Below are positions 36,005-44,716 of a DNA stretch of 64,000 nucleotides, in pieces. The translations under genes and the position numbers were made by a program. Numbering within the stretch: position 1 is the first letter of the stretch; each line of letters starts with the position of its first letter. Source of the stretch: Roseicyclus sediminis (GTDB taxonomy: Bacteria; Pseudomonadota; Alphaproteobacteria; Rhodobacterales; Rhodobacteraceae); contig NZ_JAOPHT010000004.1 in the NCBI RefSeq assembly GCF_025515305.1, positions 62,001 through 126,000 on the forward strand, read 5' to 3'. The notes below the pieces were generated by a model that searched no databases, had not been told where the DNA came from, and worked only from the letters and a program-made list of their open reading frames with translations.

Positions 36005-36282
36005 TCGGCGGTCGGCTGGAAGGAAAGACCGCCGTTTATCTGTCACATGGCATACGGGCCAATGCCGTCTGCCCCGGCACGGTCGACTGCCCTTCGCGTC
36101 GTGAACGGATTGCCGAGTTGAGCGAGGCGTTCGGCAGCCGCGAGGAGGCCGAAAAGGTTTTTCTCAGCCGGCAGGCCACCGGCCGCCTTGGAACCGCCGG
36201 GGAGGTCGCATACCTCTCCGGCGAGGATGCCGCCGTAATCACCGGACAGACGGTCAATGTCGATGGAGGCATCACGATTTGA
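36001..36282 (+). pseudogene. SDR gene with large internal deletion (2-keto-3-deoxy-L-fuconate dehydrogenase-like)
   Basis: An open frame of 93 codons starts by ATGA overlap with the hydrolase. Its first dozen residues (GGRLEGKTAVY) match the start of an SDR, then it jumps to the C-terminal region HGIRANAVCPGTVDCPS and ends TGQTVNVDGG. The glycine-rich cofactor loop, NAG motif and Ser/Tyr/Lys active site, about 140 residues, are missing. A second small loss is likely near GEVAYLSGEDAA. The frame stays open, but a functional oxidoreductase cannot be made. It resembles BDH2-type SDRs. Confidence 0.85.
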
Positions 36283-36596
36283 TCCGGTTCCGCTGGCGCG
36301 GATCGAATTTGAGGCGGCCGCACGCCGCGCCGCACGGTCCCCGGGTAGTCATCATGGAACTCGGCGTAGGGCTCAGTAGGTCGCTGGCTCGCGTTGGCGC
36401 GTGACGTAGAAGATTTTACGGTGATTTGCCCTCTGCCAAGGTAATCGGCCTGGCCGTGGCGTCGGCACTGTCAGACAACCCTGGCCTTGGGCTGGGCAGG
36501 GCGGTCACGTAACCTTCTCGAATGACCGGTCGCGGGCCTTGCGCGGCGGCGTCATTTTCACCGACGATCGTGCATCAGTTTTCAATGGGGCGCCCC
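36283..36596. other. Intergenic region, no gene seen
   Basis: About 310 bases between the SDR remnant and the secreted hydrolase gene. An upstream extension of the hydrolase frame reaches 36522 but precedes the signal peptide and is probably untranslated. Nothing else was recognised. Confidence 0.5.
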
Positions 36597-37679
36597 ATGC
36601 CGTCATCCGCCTTAGGTTCATCGCGCAGGATCGCCGCGAGCGTCGTCTTGAGCGCGGTGTCGCTGGTCGCTTCGCTGCCCGCCGGGGCGCAGTCTCCGGC
36701 CGATACGCTTTCCGGCGTCGCGGATGGCGAGGTTCCGTTCGTGACGCTGAGAAACCTGACCGGCTCGGACGATCCCGGCCAGATCTACGGAGACGAGCGC
36801 AACGGTCTTACCGCCGGGCGCTGCGAGGTCCGAAATCTCGATTTCCGTGGGCTGGCGCCGTTGGCGGACGCAGCTCCGACCTTCATTCGCGAGGAATTCC
36901 TGCGCGTCGAAGCGGTCACCCGCATGGAGCCGGATGCGGTCCTCGAGGGCCTGAGGGAGACGGCCGGCGGGCAGGCGCCGGCGATCTACGTCCACGGCTA
37001 CTACATCGGCTTCGAGAAAGGCTGCCGCCGTGCCGCCCTTCTGCAGCAGAACGCAGGGCTTGCCGGCCGCTTTCTGTGGTTCAGCTGGCCCTCCGACGGC
37101 GCGCTCGCGTCCTATGTGCAGGACGAGGCGGATCTCTACTGGAGCGTGCCCGACCTGGCCGACACGATCATCGATCTCGAACGCCGGTTCGGCAGCGGCG
37201 CCGTGGATGTCGTGGGGCACAGCCTGGGCGCGCGCGGCGTGGTGCTCGCGCTCTACGAGGTTGCGAACCGTCACCCGGACATCCGCCTCGACCAGGTCGC
37301 GCTGCTCGCGCCCGACATGGACTTCGCGATCTTCCAGCGCATCCTCCCGCGCATCTTGCCGATCGTGCGGAACGTCACGGTCTACGTCACGACGGGCGAC
37401 CGCCCGCTGGCCCTTTCGGCCCAGCTTCACGGATACCCGAGGCTCGGGGAGGCCGGTAACGACGTGTCCGCGCTGGAGGGTGTCGAAGTGGTCGACCTGA
37501 GCGACCTTCCGAGCGAAAGCCCGACGGGCCATCTCTACCATATCTACAGCGAGGAGGTCGGGGGCGACCTGAGCCAGCTTCTGAACGAGGGGCTCGGCGC
37601 CGAGGCGCGGCGGAACCTCATCCGGTTCGGCCCGAATGCCTGGAGGCTGCAGCAGGGGACAGGCGACGGTACCGACTGA
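36597..37679 (+). CDS. Secreted alpha/beta hydrolase (DUF900-type)
   Basis: 360 residues from ATG 36597. Residues 1-32 form a Sec signal ending ASLPAGAQS. The hydrolase core has YVHGYYIGFEKGCRRAA, WPSDG and the nucleophile elbow VGHSLGARG, typical of DUF900 esterase-like proteins; the late histidine in GHLYH could complete the triad. Probably an exported or periplasmic esterase/lipase of unknown substrate. A weak six-pair stem follows the stop at 37680-37695. Confidence 0.78.
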   Translation: MPSSALGSSRRIAASVVLSAVSLVASLPAGAQSPADTLSGVADGEVPFVTLRNLTGSDDPGQIYGDERNGLTAGRCEVRNLDFRGLAPLADAAPTFIREEFLRVEAVTRMEPDAVLEGLRETAGGQAPAIYVHGYYIGFEKGCRRAALLQQNAGLAGRFLWFSWPSDGALASYVQDEADLYWSVPDLADTIIDLERRFGSGAVDVVGHSLGARGVVLALYEVANRHPDIRLDQVALLAPDMDFAIFQRILPRILPIVRNVTVYVTTGDRPLALSAQLHGYPRLGEAGNDVSALEGVEVVDLSDLPSESPTGHLYHIYSEEVGGDLSQLLNEGLGAEARRNLIRFGPNAWRLQQGTGDGTD

Positions 37680-37906
37680 CGGCAGACAGCTGCCGCCCTG
37701 ACGGCGCCATCCCGTCCGGGGAAAGCGATCTATTTCGGCTCATGCCGTCATTCCATTTTTTGCGGCAACGGTAACCTGGATCAAGGCGATCATCCGAAAG
37801 TCTTGCCAGACGAGGCGTAATCCCGCTGCGATTCCCGCCGGCTGATTCAAACCGGTCGGGATGGCGGCATCGGAGAGACCGTCGCATCTGCATTGGACAG
37901 GCCGAG

Positions 37907-39727
37907 ATGACCAAGCGCCCGCCGAAACCCAGGACACCCGTGAAGGACGTGCAGAATGTCCGGCTTCCCGCCCGGACCACCGCCGCGTCGCAGCCCAAGG
38001 CCGAGCCGCGCTCGGCGCATCCGCACGAAAACCTCGATCGCGCGTCACGGGCAGCGGTCGCCTACCTGTCGGCCGGCGTATCGCCAAACGCGTTCATCCA
38101 GGCCTGGAGCGATTGGGCCCTGCACCTGGCCCGGGCGCCGGGACGTCAGCTTGAACTGGCCGAGCGCGCACAGGAAAACATGGCCAAACTGATGGCGCAG
38201 TCCCTCCTGCCGAGCACCGAAGGCGCACCGGCCTTCGAGCCGAAACCCTACGATCATCGCTTCCGGCATCCGGGATGGGAGAAGCCGCCTTTCCGCAACC
38301 TGCAACAGGGGTTCCTCGCGGTGCAGGACTGGTGGGATTATGCAACCGACCATCTGCGTGGATTGCGTCCCGATGATGCCGACAGGACCCGGTTCATGGC
38401 CCGCCAGATACTGGATCTGTGGTCGCCGTCCAATTTTCCCGCCCTCAACCCGGAGATCATCGAGGCGACGCGCAAGAGCCAGGGCAAGAACCTGGGCGAG
38501 GGCGCGCGCAACTTCGTGCATGATTTCGTCAACACCTTCGCCCAGATCCACGAACCCGCCCCGGAGGGCTTTCAGATCGGCAAGGACCTGGCCTGCACGC
38601 CCGGCGAGGTGGTGTTCCGCAACGATCTTTTCGAGTTGATCCAGTATGCGCCTGCGACCGCGGAGGTGCAGGCCGAGCCGGTCCTGATCGTTCCGGCCTG
38701 GATCATGAAATACTATATCCTCGACCTCTCGCCGCACAATTCGATGGTCAGGTACCTGGTGGAGCAGGGCTTTACCGTGTTCATGATCTCGTGGTGCAAC
38801 CCGACCGCAGAGCAAGCGGAGCTGTCTTTGGAGGACTACCGCGAACATGGCGTGATCGCGGCCCTCGATGCGGTGAACGCCATTTTGCCGGAGCGCAAGG
38901 TCCACGCGGTCGGCTATTGCCTTGGCGGCACGATCCTGTCCATCGCGGCGGCCACGATGGCGCGCGACAAGGACGAACGGCTTGCGTCGATCTCGCTGAT
39001 GGCGGCCCAGGTCGACTTCGCGGAAGCGGGCGAGTTGCTGTTGTTCCTGGATGAAAGCCAGGTCGCCTTCCTCGAGGACATGATGTGGGAAAAGGGATAC
39101 CTTGACCGCCCGCAGATGGCCCGCGCCTTTTCCGCCATCAGGTCGGAGGACTTGATCTACTCCCGTGGCGTGCGGCGCTACTGGCTCGGAAAGGAGGATC
39201 TGCCGACCGACATGGGGGTCTGGGTCTCGGATACCACCCGGATGCCTGCCCGAATGCACTCGGAGTACCTGCGCGGCCTGTTCCTTGAAAACCGGCTGTC
39301 GGCCGGCCGGTTCGCCGTCGCGGGCCGGGTCATCGCGCTCAAGGACATCGCAGTCCCGATTTTCGCGGTTGGAACCGAAACCGATCACATCGCGCCGTGG
39401 AAGTCCGTCTACAAGACGCAACTGTTCACCGATGGCGATATGACCTTTGTCCTTACAAGCGGCGGCCACAACAGCGGGATCGTCAACGAGCCGGGGCTGG
39501 AGCGAGGTCATCACCGGATCGCACATCGGCCGGCCGGCGCGCTGTATGTCGGTCCAGATGCCTGGCTTGCAAAAAATGCACCCCAACCAGGGTCGTGGTG
39601 GCCCGCCTGGACGACCTGGCTGAAGGAAAAAAGCTCCGGCGTCGTGCCGCCCCCCGGCATGGGTGCCCCTGAGAAGGGCCTGGCCCCGATCATGGCGGCG
39701 CCAGGCTCCTACGTTCACCAGACCTGA
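37907..39727 (+). CDS. phaC: Class I poly(3-hydroxyalkanoate) synthase
   Basis: 606 residues. N-terminal region of about 200 residues, then the synthase core: lipase-like box GYCLGGT with nucleophile Cys338, Asp in VGTETDHIAPW and His in SGGHNSGIVN. It polymerises hydroxyacyl-CoA into storage granules in the cytoplasm. No phaA, phaB, phasin or depolymerase is adjacent, so it stands alone here, which is common in Rhodobacteraceae with several phaC copies. Confidence 0.93.
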   Translation: MTKRPPKPRTPVKDVQNVRLPARTTAASQPKAEPRSAHPHENLDRASRAAVAYLSAGVSPNAFIQAWSDWALHLARAPGRQLELAERAQENMAKLMAQSLLPSTEGAPAFEPKPYDHRFRHPGWEKPPFRNLQQGFLAVQDWWDYATDHLRGLRPDDADRTRFMARQILDLWSPSNFPALNPEIIEATRKSQGKNLGEGARNFVHDFVNTFAQIHEPAPEGFQIGKDLACTPGEVVFRNDLFELIQYAPATAEVQAEPVLIVPAWIMKYYILDLSPHNSMVRYLVEQGFTVFMISWCNPTAEQAELSLEDYREHGVIAALDAVNAILPERKVHAVGYCLGGTILSIAAATMARDKDERLASISLMAAQVDFAEAGELLLFLDESQVAFLEDMMWEKGYLDRPQMARAFSAIRSEDLIYSRGVRRYWLGKEDLPTDMGVWVSDTTRMPARMHSEYLRGLFLENRLSAGRFAVAGRVIALKDIAVPIFAVGTETDHIAPWKSVYKTQLFTDGDMTFVLTSGGHNSGIVNEPGLERGHHRIAHRPAGALYVGPDAWLAKNAPQPGSWWPAWTTWLKEKSSGVVPPPGMGAPEKGLAPIMAAPGSYVHQT

Positions 39728-39938
39728 TCGGTGCCGCCGATGGGCCTCGTGAAGCGGTCCTGCGACAGCGCCGGTCGATGACCGGGCGAACCGCGCAGCG
39801 TCGACCGGCCTTGCCGGGGCAACACGGGTCAGTCTGGCGACGCTAGCTTTGCCGCGCACGCCTCCCGAACCAAATCCCCGATGTGGCCGGCGAGGTCCTC
39901 GCCACCGAACCGCTTTCCGGCGCAGCGAGGCAAACGGG

Positions 39939-40616
39939 TCATCCCGTCACCACGCCGTCGCCCACCTCGATCTGCCGCCGGCACGCCGCCGCGATTTTTT
40001 CGTCATGGGTCGAGATCAGGAACGTTGTGCCTTCTTCGCGGTTGATCTCTCCGATCAGGTCCATCACCTGCATGGCCGAGGCGCGGTCGAGGTTTCCGGT
40101 GGGTTCATCCGCAAGCACAAGCTCCGGTCCGTTCATGAGGGCGCGGGCGACGGCGACGCGCTGTTTCTGCCCGCCGGACAGGTTGGCGGTCGGGAAATCG
40201 ATCCGGTCCGCCAATCCCATGCGCACCAGCAGATCGCGGCCCCGCCTGCGGGCGGCGGGCGTCTCGCGCCCCTCGCGCACGGCGGTGGGAAAGATCACGT
40301 TCTCCAGCGCAGTGAAATCGGGCAGGAGGTTGTGGAACTGGAACACGAAGCCGATGTGGGCGTTGCGAAAGTCCGTGAGCGCGCGGTCGTCGGCCGAGAT
40401 CATGTCCTGGCCCAACATCTCGTAGCTGCCCGAAGTGGGTTTCATCAACGTGCCGAGGATCGTCAGCAACGTGCTTTTCCCCGCGCCCGAAGGCCCCAGA
40501 AGGGCGGCCATCTCGCCCGCCTCGAGGCGCAGCGAAAGGCCACGCAGCACGCGGGTCGCGGCCTCGCCCGTGCCGTAGGTCATGACCAGGTCGCGGACTT
40601 GCAGAAGCGTGCTCAT
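39939..40616 (-). CDS. ABC transporter ATP-binding protein (MacB/LolD type)
   Basis: 225 residues. Walker A GPSGAGKST, signature LSGGQKQRVAVARAL, Walker B LVLADEPTGNLD and switch His in ISTHDEK. The start is set by the ATGA overlap with the permease stop; the frame is open further upstream only by chance. With the permease and membrane-fusion protein it forms a tripartite-type exporter or envelope-lipid extractor. Confidence 0.9.
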   Translation of the reverse strand: MSTLLQVRDLVMTYGTGEAATRVLRGLSLRLEAGEMAALLGPSGAGKSTLLTILGTLMKPTSGSYEMLGQDMISADDRALTDFRNAHIGFVFQFHNLLPDFTALENVIFPTAVREGRETPAARRRGRDLLVRMGLADRIDFPTANLSGGQKQRVAVARALMNGPELVLADEPTGNLDRASAMQVMDLIGEINREEGTTFLISTHDEKIAAACRRQIEVGDGVVTG

Positions 40617-41818
40617 TGGCCGATCGCCGTGACCGGATCGACCCGGGAGGCGGCGCGCGCGGGAAGGATCGAGGCGAGGACGGCGCCGATCACCGTCAGT
40701 GTGATGGCAAGCCCGTAGGAACCTTGTGTGATGTCCATCGGCAGGGTGCCCGGCTCGAAGGCATCGCGGGAGGGAAAGGGCAGCAGGGCAACGTATCCCA
40801 GCGCGGCGCCCATGACGCCCCCCATCAGCCCGATCAGCGCCCCTTGCGCGACGAAGACGAAAACGACGAAATTCCGCCCCGCGCCCATCGCCCGCATGAT
40901 CCCGATCTCCGGCCGCCGCCGATAGGTGGACAGCATGAGTGCCGAGGCAACGCCGATGACGATGGTGATGAGCGCGAAAGTCTTCAGGAAATACCCTGTC
41001 TGCGCCTGCGCGTTCAGCGCCTCCCTCAGCTGTTCCGCCCCGTCTGTCCACGGCACGGCATCGAGGCCGGTCAGGGCGCGGATGCGCAGGGCCGTTGCGT
41101 CCGCGGCGTTCAGGTCGTCGAGCTTGATCTCGATCCGGGTGACACCCTGCGGCATGGCGAAGAGCGTCCGGGCCACAGGCAGGCTGACGAAGGCGCGGGC
41201 CCCGTCCATCGCGCCGTTCCCGGTCTCGAAGATGCCAGACAACGTCAGAAGCGCGGTGACGCCGCCCGAGCTCTGGAGGCGTACCGTCTGGCCCAGCGAT
41301 AGGGACAGGTCGTCGGCGAGGTCGCGGCCCAGAACGATCAGGCCGGATCCGAGCCGGGCGGAGCCTTCGACGATGTAGCCGTCGAGGTCGAGGATCGCGG
41401 ATTCCCGCCCCGGCATGACGCCCGTGACGCTGACCTGCGATACCTGCGCCCCGCGGGTGAGAAAGCCCGCGCCAGCGATCTGCGGCGACACGGCCCGGAC
41501 GCCGGGCACCGCCTCGATCAGTGGAAGCCAAGTCTCGGCTTCGGCCAGTGTCGCGTTTCGCGTGCGCCCCCGTTCCGTCACCGTCAGAACGTGACCCGCA
41601 GGAGCGATCAGCAAGGGCGGATCGGGGTCCTCGGCCTCGATCGTGACATGGCTGAGGTCGCCCACGGTGCGCGACAGGATGAACTCGGCCAGCCCGCCGA
41701 TCAGGGCCGACATGAAGATGAAGATGAATACGCCCACCGCGACGCCCGTGATCAGAAGCGCCGTCTGCGCCTTGTTCGTCGTCAGGTAGCGGGTCGCGAT
41801 CTTGAGCGCATAGAGCAT
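40613..41818 (-). CDS. FtsX/MacB-type ABC transporter permease
   Basis: 401 residues: one N-terminal helix (about 20-45), a large extracytoplasmic MacB_PCD-like domain (50-270) and three C-terminal helices with the FtsX-type RRRPEIGIMRAMGAG coupling loop. This layout belongs to mechanotransmission ABC systems (MacB, LolCE). The preceding adaptor's stop and this ATG share one base, so the operon is tightly coupled. Confidence 0.88.
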   Translation of the reverse strand: MLYALKIATRYLTTNKAQTALLITGVAVGVFIFIFMSALIGGLAEFILSRTVGDLSHVTIEAEDPDPPLLIAPAGHVLTVTERGRTRNATLAEAETWLPLIEAVPGVRAVSPQIAGAGFLTRGAQVSQVSVTGVMPGRESAILDLDGYIVEGSARLGSGLIVLGRDLADDLSLSLGQTVRLQSSGGVTALLTLSGIFETGNGAMDGARAFVSLPVARTLFAMPQGVTRIEIKLDDLNAADATALRIRALTGLDAVPWTDGAEQLREALNAQAQTGYFLKTFALITIVIGVASALMLSTYRRRPEIGIMRAMGAGRNFVVFVFVAQGALIGLMGGVMGAALGYVALLPFPSRDAFEPGTLPMDITQGSYGLAITLTVIGAVLASILPARAASRVDPVTAIGQ

Positions 41819-42987
41819 CAGGGCCGATCCACGGTGACGGTCTGTCCTTCGACGATGCCCGCCGCATCGGTGATCACCACGTCGCCTTCGGTCAGGCCCG
41901 ATGTGACGATCAGGCGTGCGGCAGGCCAGTCGACGACCGTCACGTGCAGGAAGCGCGCCGCGCCCTCCCGGACGACGAAAACGCCGGTCCCGTCCCCGGC
42001 GGAATCGAGGGCGGTCCGGGGTACGGTCAGCGCCGCGTCGCGCGCGTCCACGATGATGTTGGCGGCCACGGTCAGTCCCACCGGGGCGGTGACTGGATCG
42101 TCGAAGCCGATCCTGGCGGCAAGCCCGCCGGTCGTCACGTCCACCAACCGCGAAACGAAACTGACATGGCCGTCCCGGGTGTCCGTCTCGCCCGCAAGCC
42201 GCAGCACGGCGCGCTGACCCGGTGCGATCTGCGTCGCATAGGCCTCGTCGACATCGGCCTCGACCACGAGTGCGCTCAGGTCGGCGAGGGTCAGCAGCTG
42301 CGTGGCCGTGTCGACGATCTGCCCGATCTCGCTCTCCAGGACCAGGACGGTGCCACGCATCGGGGCACGGATCGTGTGATCGCGCAACGCGACCTGCGCC
42401 TGTTCCAGAACGGCGGTCAGGCGCGCGACTTCCTGCTCGGCGGATTGCACCGCGCGTGCCTGGGTCTCGAGCACGCTGCGCGCGACGTTGGCGCCGAGGG
42501 CAAGCGAGCGGTCATAGGTCTCGCGCGCTTCGTCCCGCGCGATGAGCGCGGCATCGAGCGCCGCCATCGCCTGCCGGACGACGGCGTTCTGGGCCTCGGC
42601 GTCGATCCGGGCGAGAACCTGTCCTTCCTCGACCAGATCGCCCTCGGCCACGGGCAGTGCCACGAGAGCGCCGCCGACCGCCGGGCGCACGTCCACCGAA
42701 TGCAAGGCGGCGATCCGGCCGTTGACCGCGAGGACACGGGTCACCGGGGCGGACGTGGCGACCTCCACCGCAACCGGCGTCGGCCGCGGCATCCAGAATT
42801 GGGACCAGGCAACGGCGGCGAGTGCGAGCCCAAGCAATCCGGCCAGCCCCCACAGCCACCAACGCCGCTTGCGCGAGGGCGTTGGCGGGACCGGTCGCAG
42901 GGCCGGAACGCGTGCATCCTCCGCGACCGTCTCTTGTTGAGATCGATCACGGTTCGCTTGAGCAGTCGGTTGCTCAGGGATCGACAA
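41818..42987 (-). CDS. HlyD/RND-type periplasmic adaptor (membrane-fusion) protein
   Basis: About 389 residues if it starts at TTG 42987, which has AAAGGA nine bases upstream; ATGs at 43065 and 43080 are in frame but lie in a low-complexity region. One membrane anchor (WWLWGLAGLLGLALAAVAW), then a biotinyl/lipoyl domain (DVRPAVGGALVALPVAEGD), an alpha-hairpin (about 165-230), the second lipoyl half, a beta-barrel and a membrane-proximal domain. It links the ABC pump to the outer membrane or substrate. First gene of the three-gene export operon. Confidence 0.85.
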   Translation of the reverse strand: MSIPEQPTAQANRDRSQQETVAEDARVPALRPVPPTPSRKRRWWLWGLAGLLGLALAAVAWSQFWMPRPTPVAVEVATSAPVTRVLAVNGRIAALHSVDVRPAVGGALVALPVAEGDLVEEGQVLARIDAEAQNAVVRQAMAALDAALIARDEARETYDRSLALGANVARSVLETQARAVQSAEQEVARLTAVLEQAQVALRDHTIRAPMRGTVLVLESEIGQIVDTATQLLTLADLSALVVEADVDEAYATQIAPGQRAVLRLAGETDTRDGHVSFVSRLVDVTTGGLAARIGFDDPVTAPVGLTVAANIIVDARDAALTVPRTALDSAGDGTGVFVVREGAARFLHVTVVDWPAARLIVTSGLTEGDVVITDAAGIVEGQTVTVDRP

Positions 42988-43197
42988 GAAGGGGCATCCT
43001 TTCGAATTCGGCGGCGCGACCGGCACGGACCGTCGTCTCCGGCCGGACCACCGCTTGGGCAGCATATGGGCGGGCGGCATGCCCGCGTTGATGTGGATCA
43101 GCGACGCAACCCGCGCCGCCGTTGTAGGTCCCTGACATTGACGTCGCCTGCGTGCCATTCCTCCGTCGCGCGCGGGCGCGGACGGGAAGGAGCCTGG

Positions 43198-44142
43198 ATG
43201 CTCAACGATCCATACGAAGTCCTCGGCCTCGAGAAGACAGCCACGGCAGACGACATAAAGAAGGCATATCGCAAGCTGGTGCGGACCAGCCACCCCGACC
43301 TGCATCCGGACGACGCGGGCGCCGAGGCACGGTTCAAGGCGATCTCCGCCGCCTACGACATCCTGAAAGATCCCGAGACGCGTGCACGCTTCGATGCCGG
43401 GGAGATCGACGGCCTCGGCGCCGAGCGTCCGCAGCGCCGGTATTACCGGGACTTCGCCGATGCGACGGACAACACGTATCGGCAAGGGCGTGGCTTCGGG
43501 CCCGATGCCGACCCGGCGGATATCTTCGCGGAAATCCTCCGCAATCGGGGGCGGTCGTCCGGACGCGATTTCGGCGACGGCGGGTTTTCGGCTGCGGGCC
43601 CGGATGCGCGTTACACGCTGGAGGTGCCGTTTCTGGACGCGGTGCGCGGTGCCGAAACCCGGATCACGCTGCCCGATGGACAGGGCCTCGCGGTCAAGAT
43701 CCCCCACGGCACCGAGGACGGGCAGACCTTGCGATTGCGTGGCAAGGGGATGCCGGGCTACGGCGGCGGGCCTGCCGGGGATGCGCTCATCACCGTCTTC
43801 GTGCGACCTCACCCGGTGTTCCGGCGCGAGGGCGACGATATCCTCCTGACGCTGCCGATCACCATCGACGAGGCCGTCCTCGGCGGCAAGGTGACGGTTC
43901 CCACCATCGATGGGCCCGTGAGCCTGACGGTCCCACCGGGCGCAAGTTCCGGCCAGGTTCTCAGGCTGCGCGGACGCGGCGTCGCGCGTAAGGGGAGCAA
44001 GACGAAAGGCGATCAGAAGGTCGAATTGCGGATCGTCGCCCCGCGCGAGACCGATTCCGACCTGCGCGATTTTCTTGCGGAATGGCGCAAAACGCATGCC
44101 TACGACCCTCGGGTCGACCTGATGAAGAGGGCCGGGACATGA
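43198..44142 (+). CDS. cbpA: DnaJ-family co-chaperone CbpA
   Basis: 314 residues: J domain (1-70) with the HPD motif in TSHPDLHPD, a glycine/phenylalanine-containing linker with RGFGPDAD, and the DnaJ C-terminal domain from about 135, without the zinc-finger region, as in CbpA. It stimulates DnaK ATPase during stress and can bind DNA. Start ATG 43198 follows GGAAGGAG. Its stop overlaps cbpM by ATGA. Confidence 0.9.
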   Translation: MLNDPYEVLGLEKTATADDIKKAYRKLVRTSHPDLHPDDAGAEARFKAISAAYDILKDPETRARFDAGEIDGLGAERPQRRYYRDFADATDNTYRQGRGFGPDADPADIFAEILRNRGRSSGRDFGDGGFSAAGPDARYTLEVPFLDAVRGAETRITLPDGQGLAVKIPHGTEDGQTLRLRGKGMPGYGGGPAGDALITVFVRPHPVFRREGDDILLTLPITIDEAVLGGKVTVPTIDGPVSLTVPPGASSGQVLRLRGRGVARKGSKTKGDQKVELRIVAPRETDSDLRDFLAEWRKTHAYDPRVDLMKRAGT

Positions 44143-44468
44143 CAGACCTGTTTACCGAGGAAGACGTCGTTGCCACGGTCACACGGCTGACGCGCACCCA
44201 GCTTTACCAGTTCGTCGACAGCGACCTCGTCCGGCCGCAGCGAGACGCCGGCCGCTATGTCTTCCGCCACGTCGACATCGCGCGGCTGGAGCTGCTGTGC
44301 GACCTGTCCCAGGACCTCGACCTGGACGAGACGGCCCTTGGGGTCGTGATCTCGCTCATCGACCAGTTGCACGCCGCACGCCAGGAACTCGCGGCCGTTG
44401 CCCAGGCGATAGATGCCCTTCCGACCGATCTGCAGGCCCGGCTCAGGGCCGAGCCAAGGCGAGAGTGA
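44139..44468 (+). CDS. cbpM: Chaperone modulator CbpM
   Basis: 109 residues, MerR-HTH-like, with FTEEDVVATVTRLTRTQLYQFVDSDLVRPQ at the N-terminus and an aspartate-rich central helix LCDLSQDLDLDE. CbpM binds the J domain of CbpA and blocks its activity. Translational coupling to cbpA through ATGA supports a fixed ratio. The gene order next to metal transporters suggests the pair serves metal or oxidative stress. Confidence 0.88.
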   Translation: MTDLFTEEDVVATVTRLTRTQLYQFVDSDLVRPQRDAGRYVFRHVDIARLELLCDLSQDLDLDETALGVVISLIDQLHAARQELAAVAQAIDALPTDLQARLRAEPRRE

Positions 44469-44499
44469 ATGGCCCTTTCCAGTCTCCAGGTTGATGACA

Positions 44500-44522
44500 G
44501 GGCCCTTGGCCGGGGAAGGGCC
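44500..44522 (+). terminator. Stem-loop after cbpM
   Basis: GGCCCTT (44501-44507) pairs with AAGGGCC (44516-44522), 32 bases after the cbpM stop. The 248 bases between cbpM and the ATPase contain one 83-codon frame that I do not believe; this hairpin lies inside it. Confidence 0.4.
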
Positions 44523-44716
44523 GGCCTGACCTCGGCGCGGCCCGATGCCGGGCTGGCGATCTCGGGCGGGTGGTGTCGTCGGGGCGCGGCGCTGGCGTCG
44601 CCGCGCGGTCTCGACGCGCCGTTTCTTCTGCGTGATGATGACGCGATGGCAGGGTTCGCGGGTGTCGCTAGCCTGCATTCCCTGGCGCCCGGGACAAGCG
44701 CCCGGGCCGGGGGAAG

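Noticed and set aside
41944-43197. A 5' extension of the CbpA frame of about 400 codons
   Set aside because: It is antisense to the membrane-fusion protein gene, and ATG 43198 has a strong ribosome site and begins exactly at the J domain.
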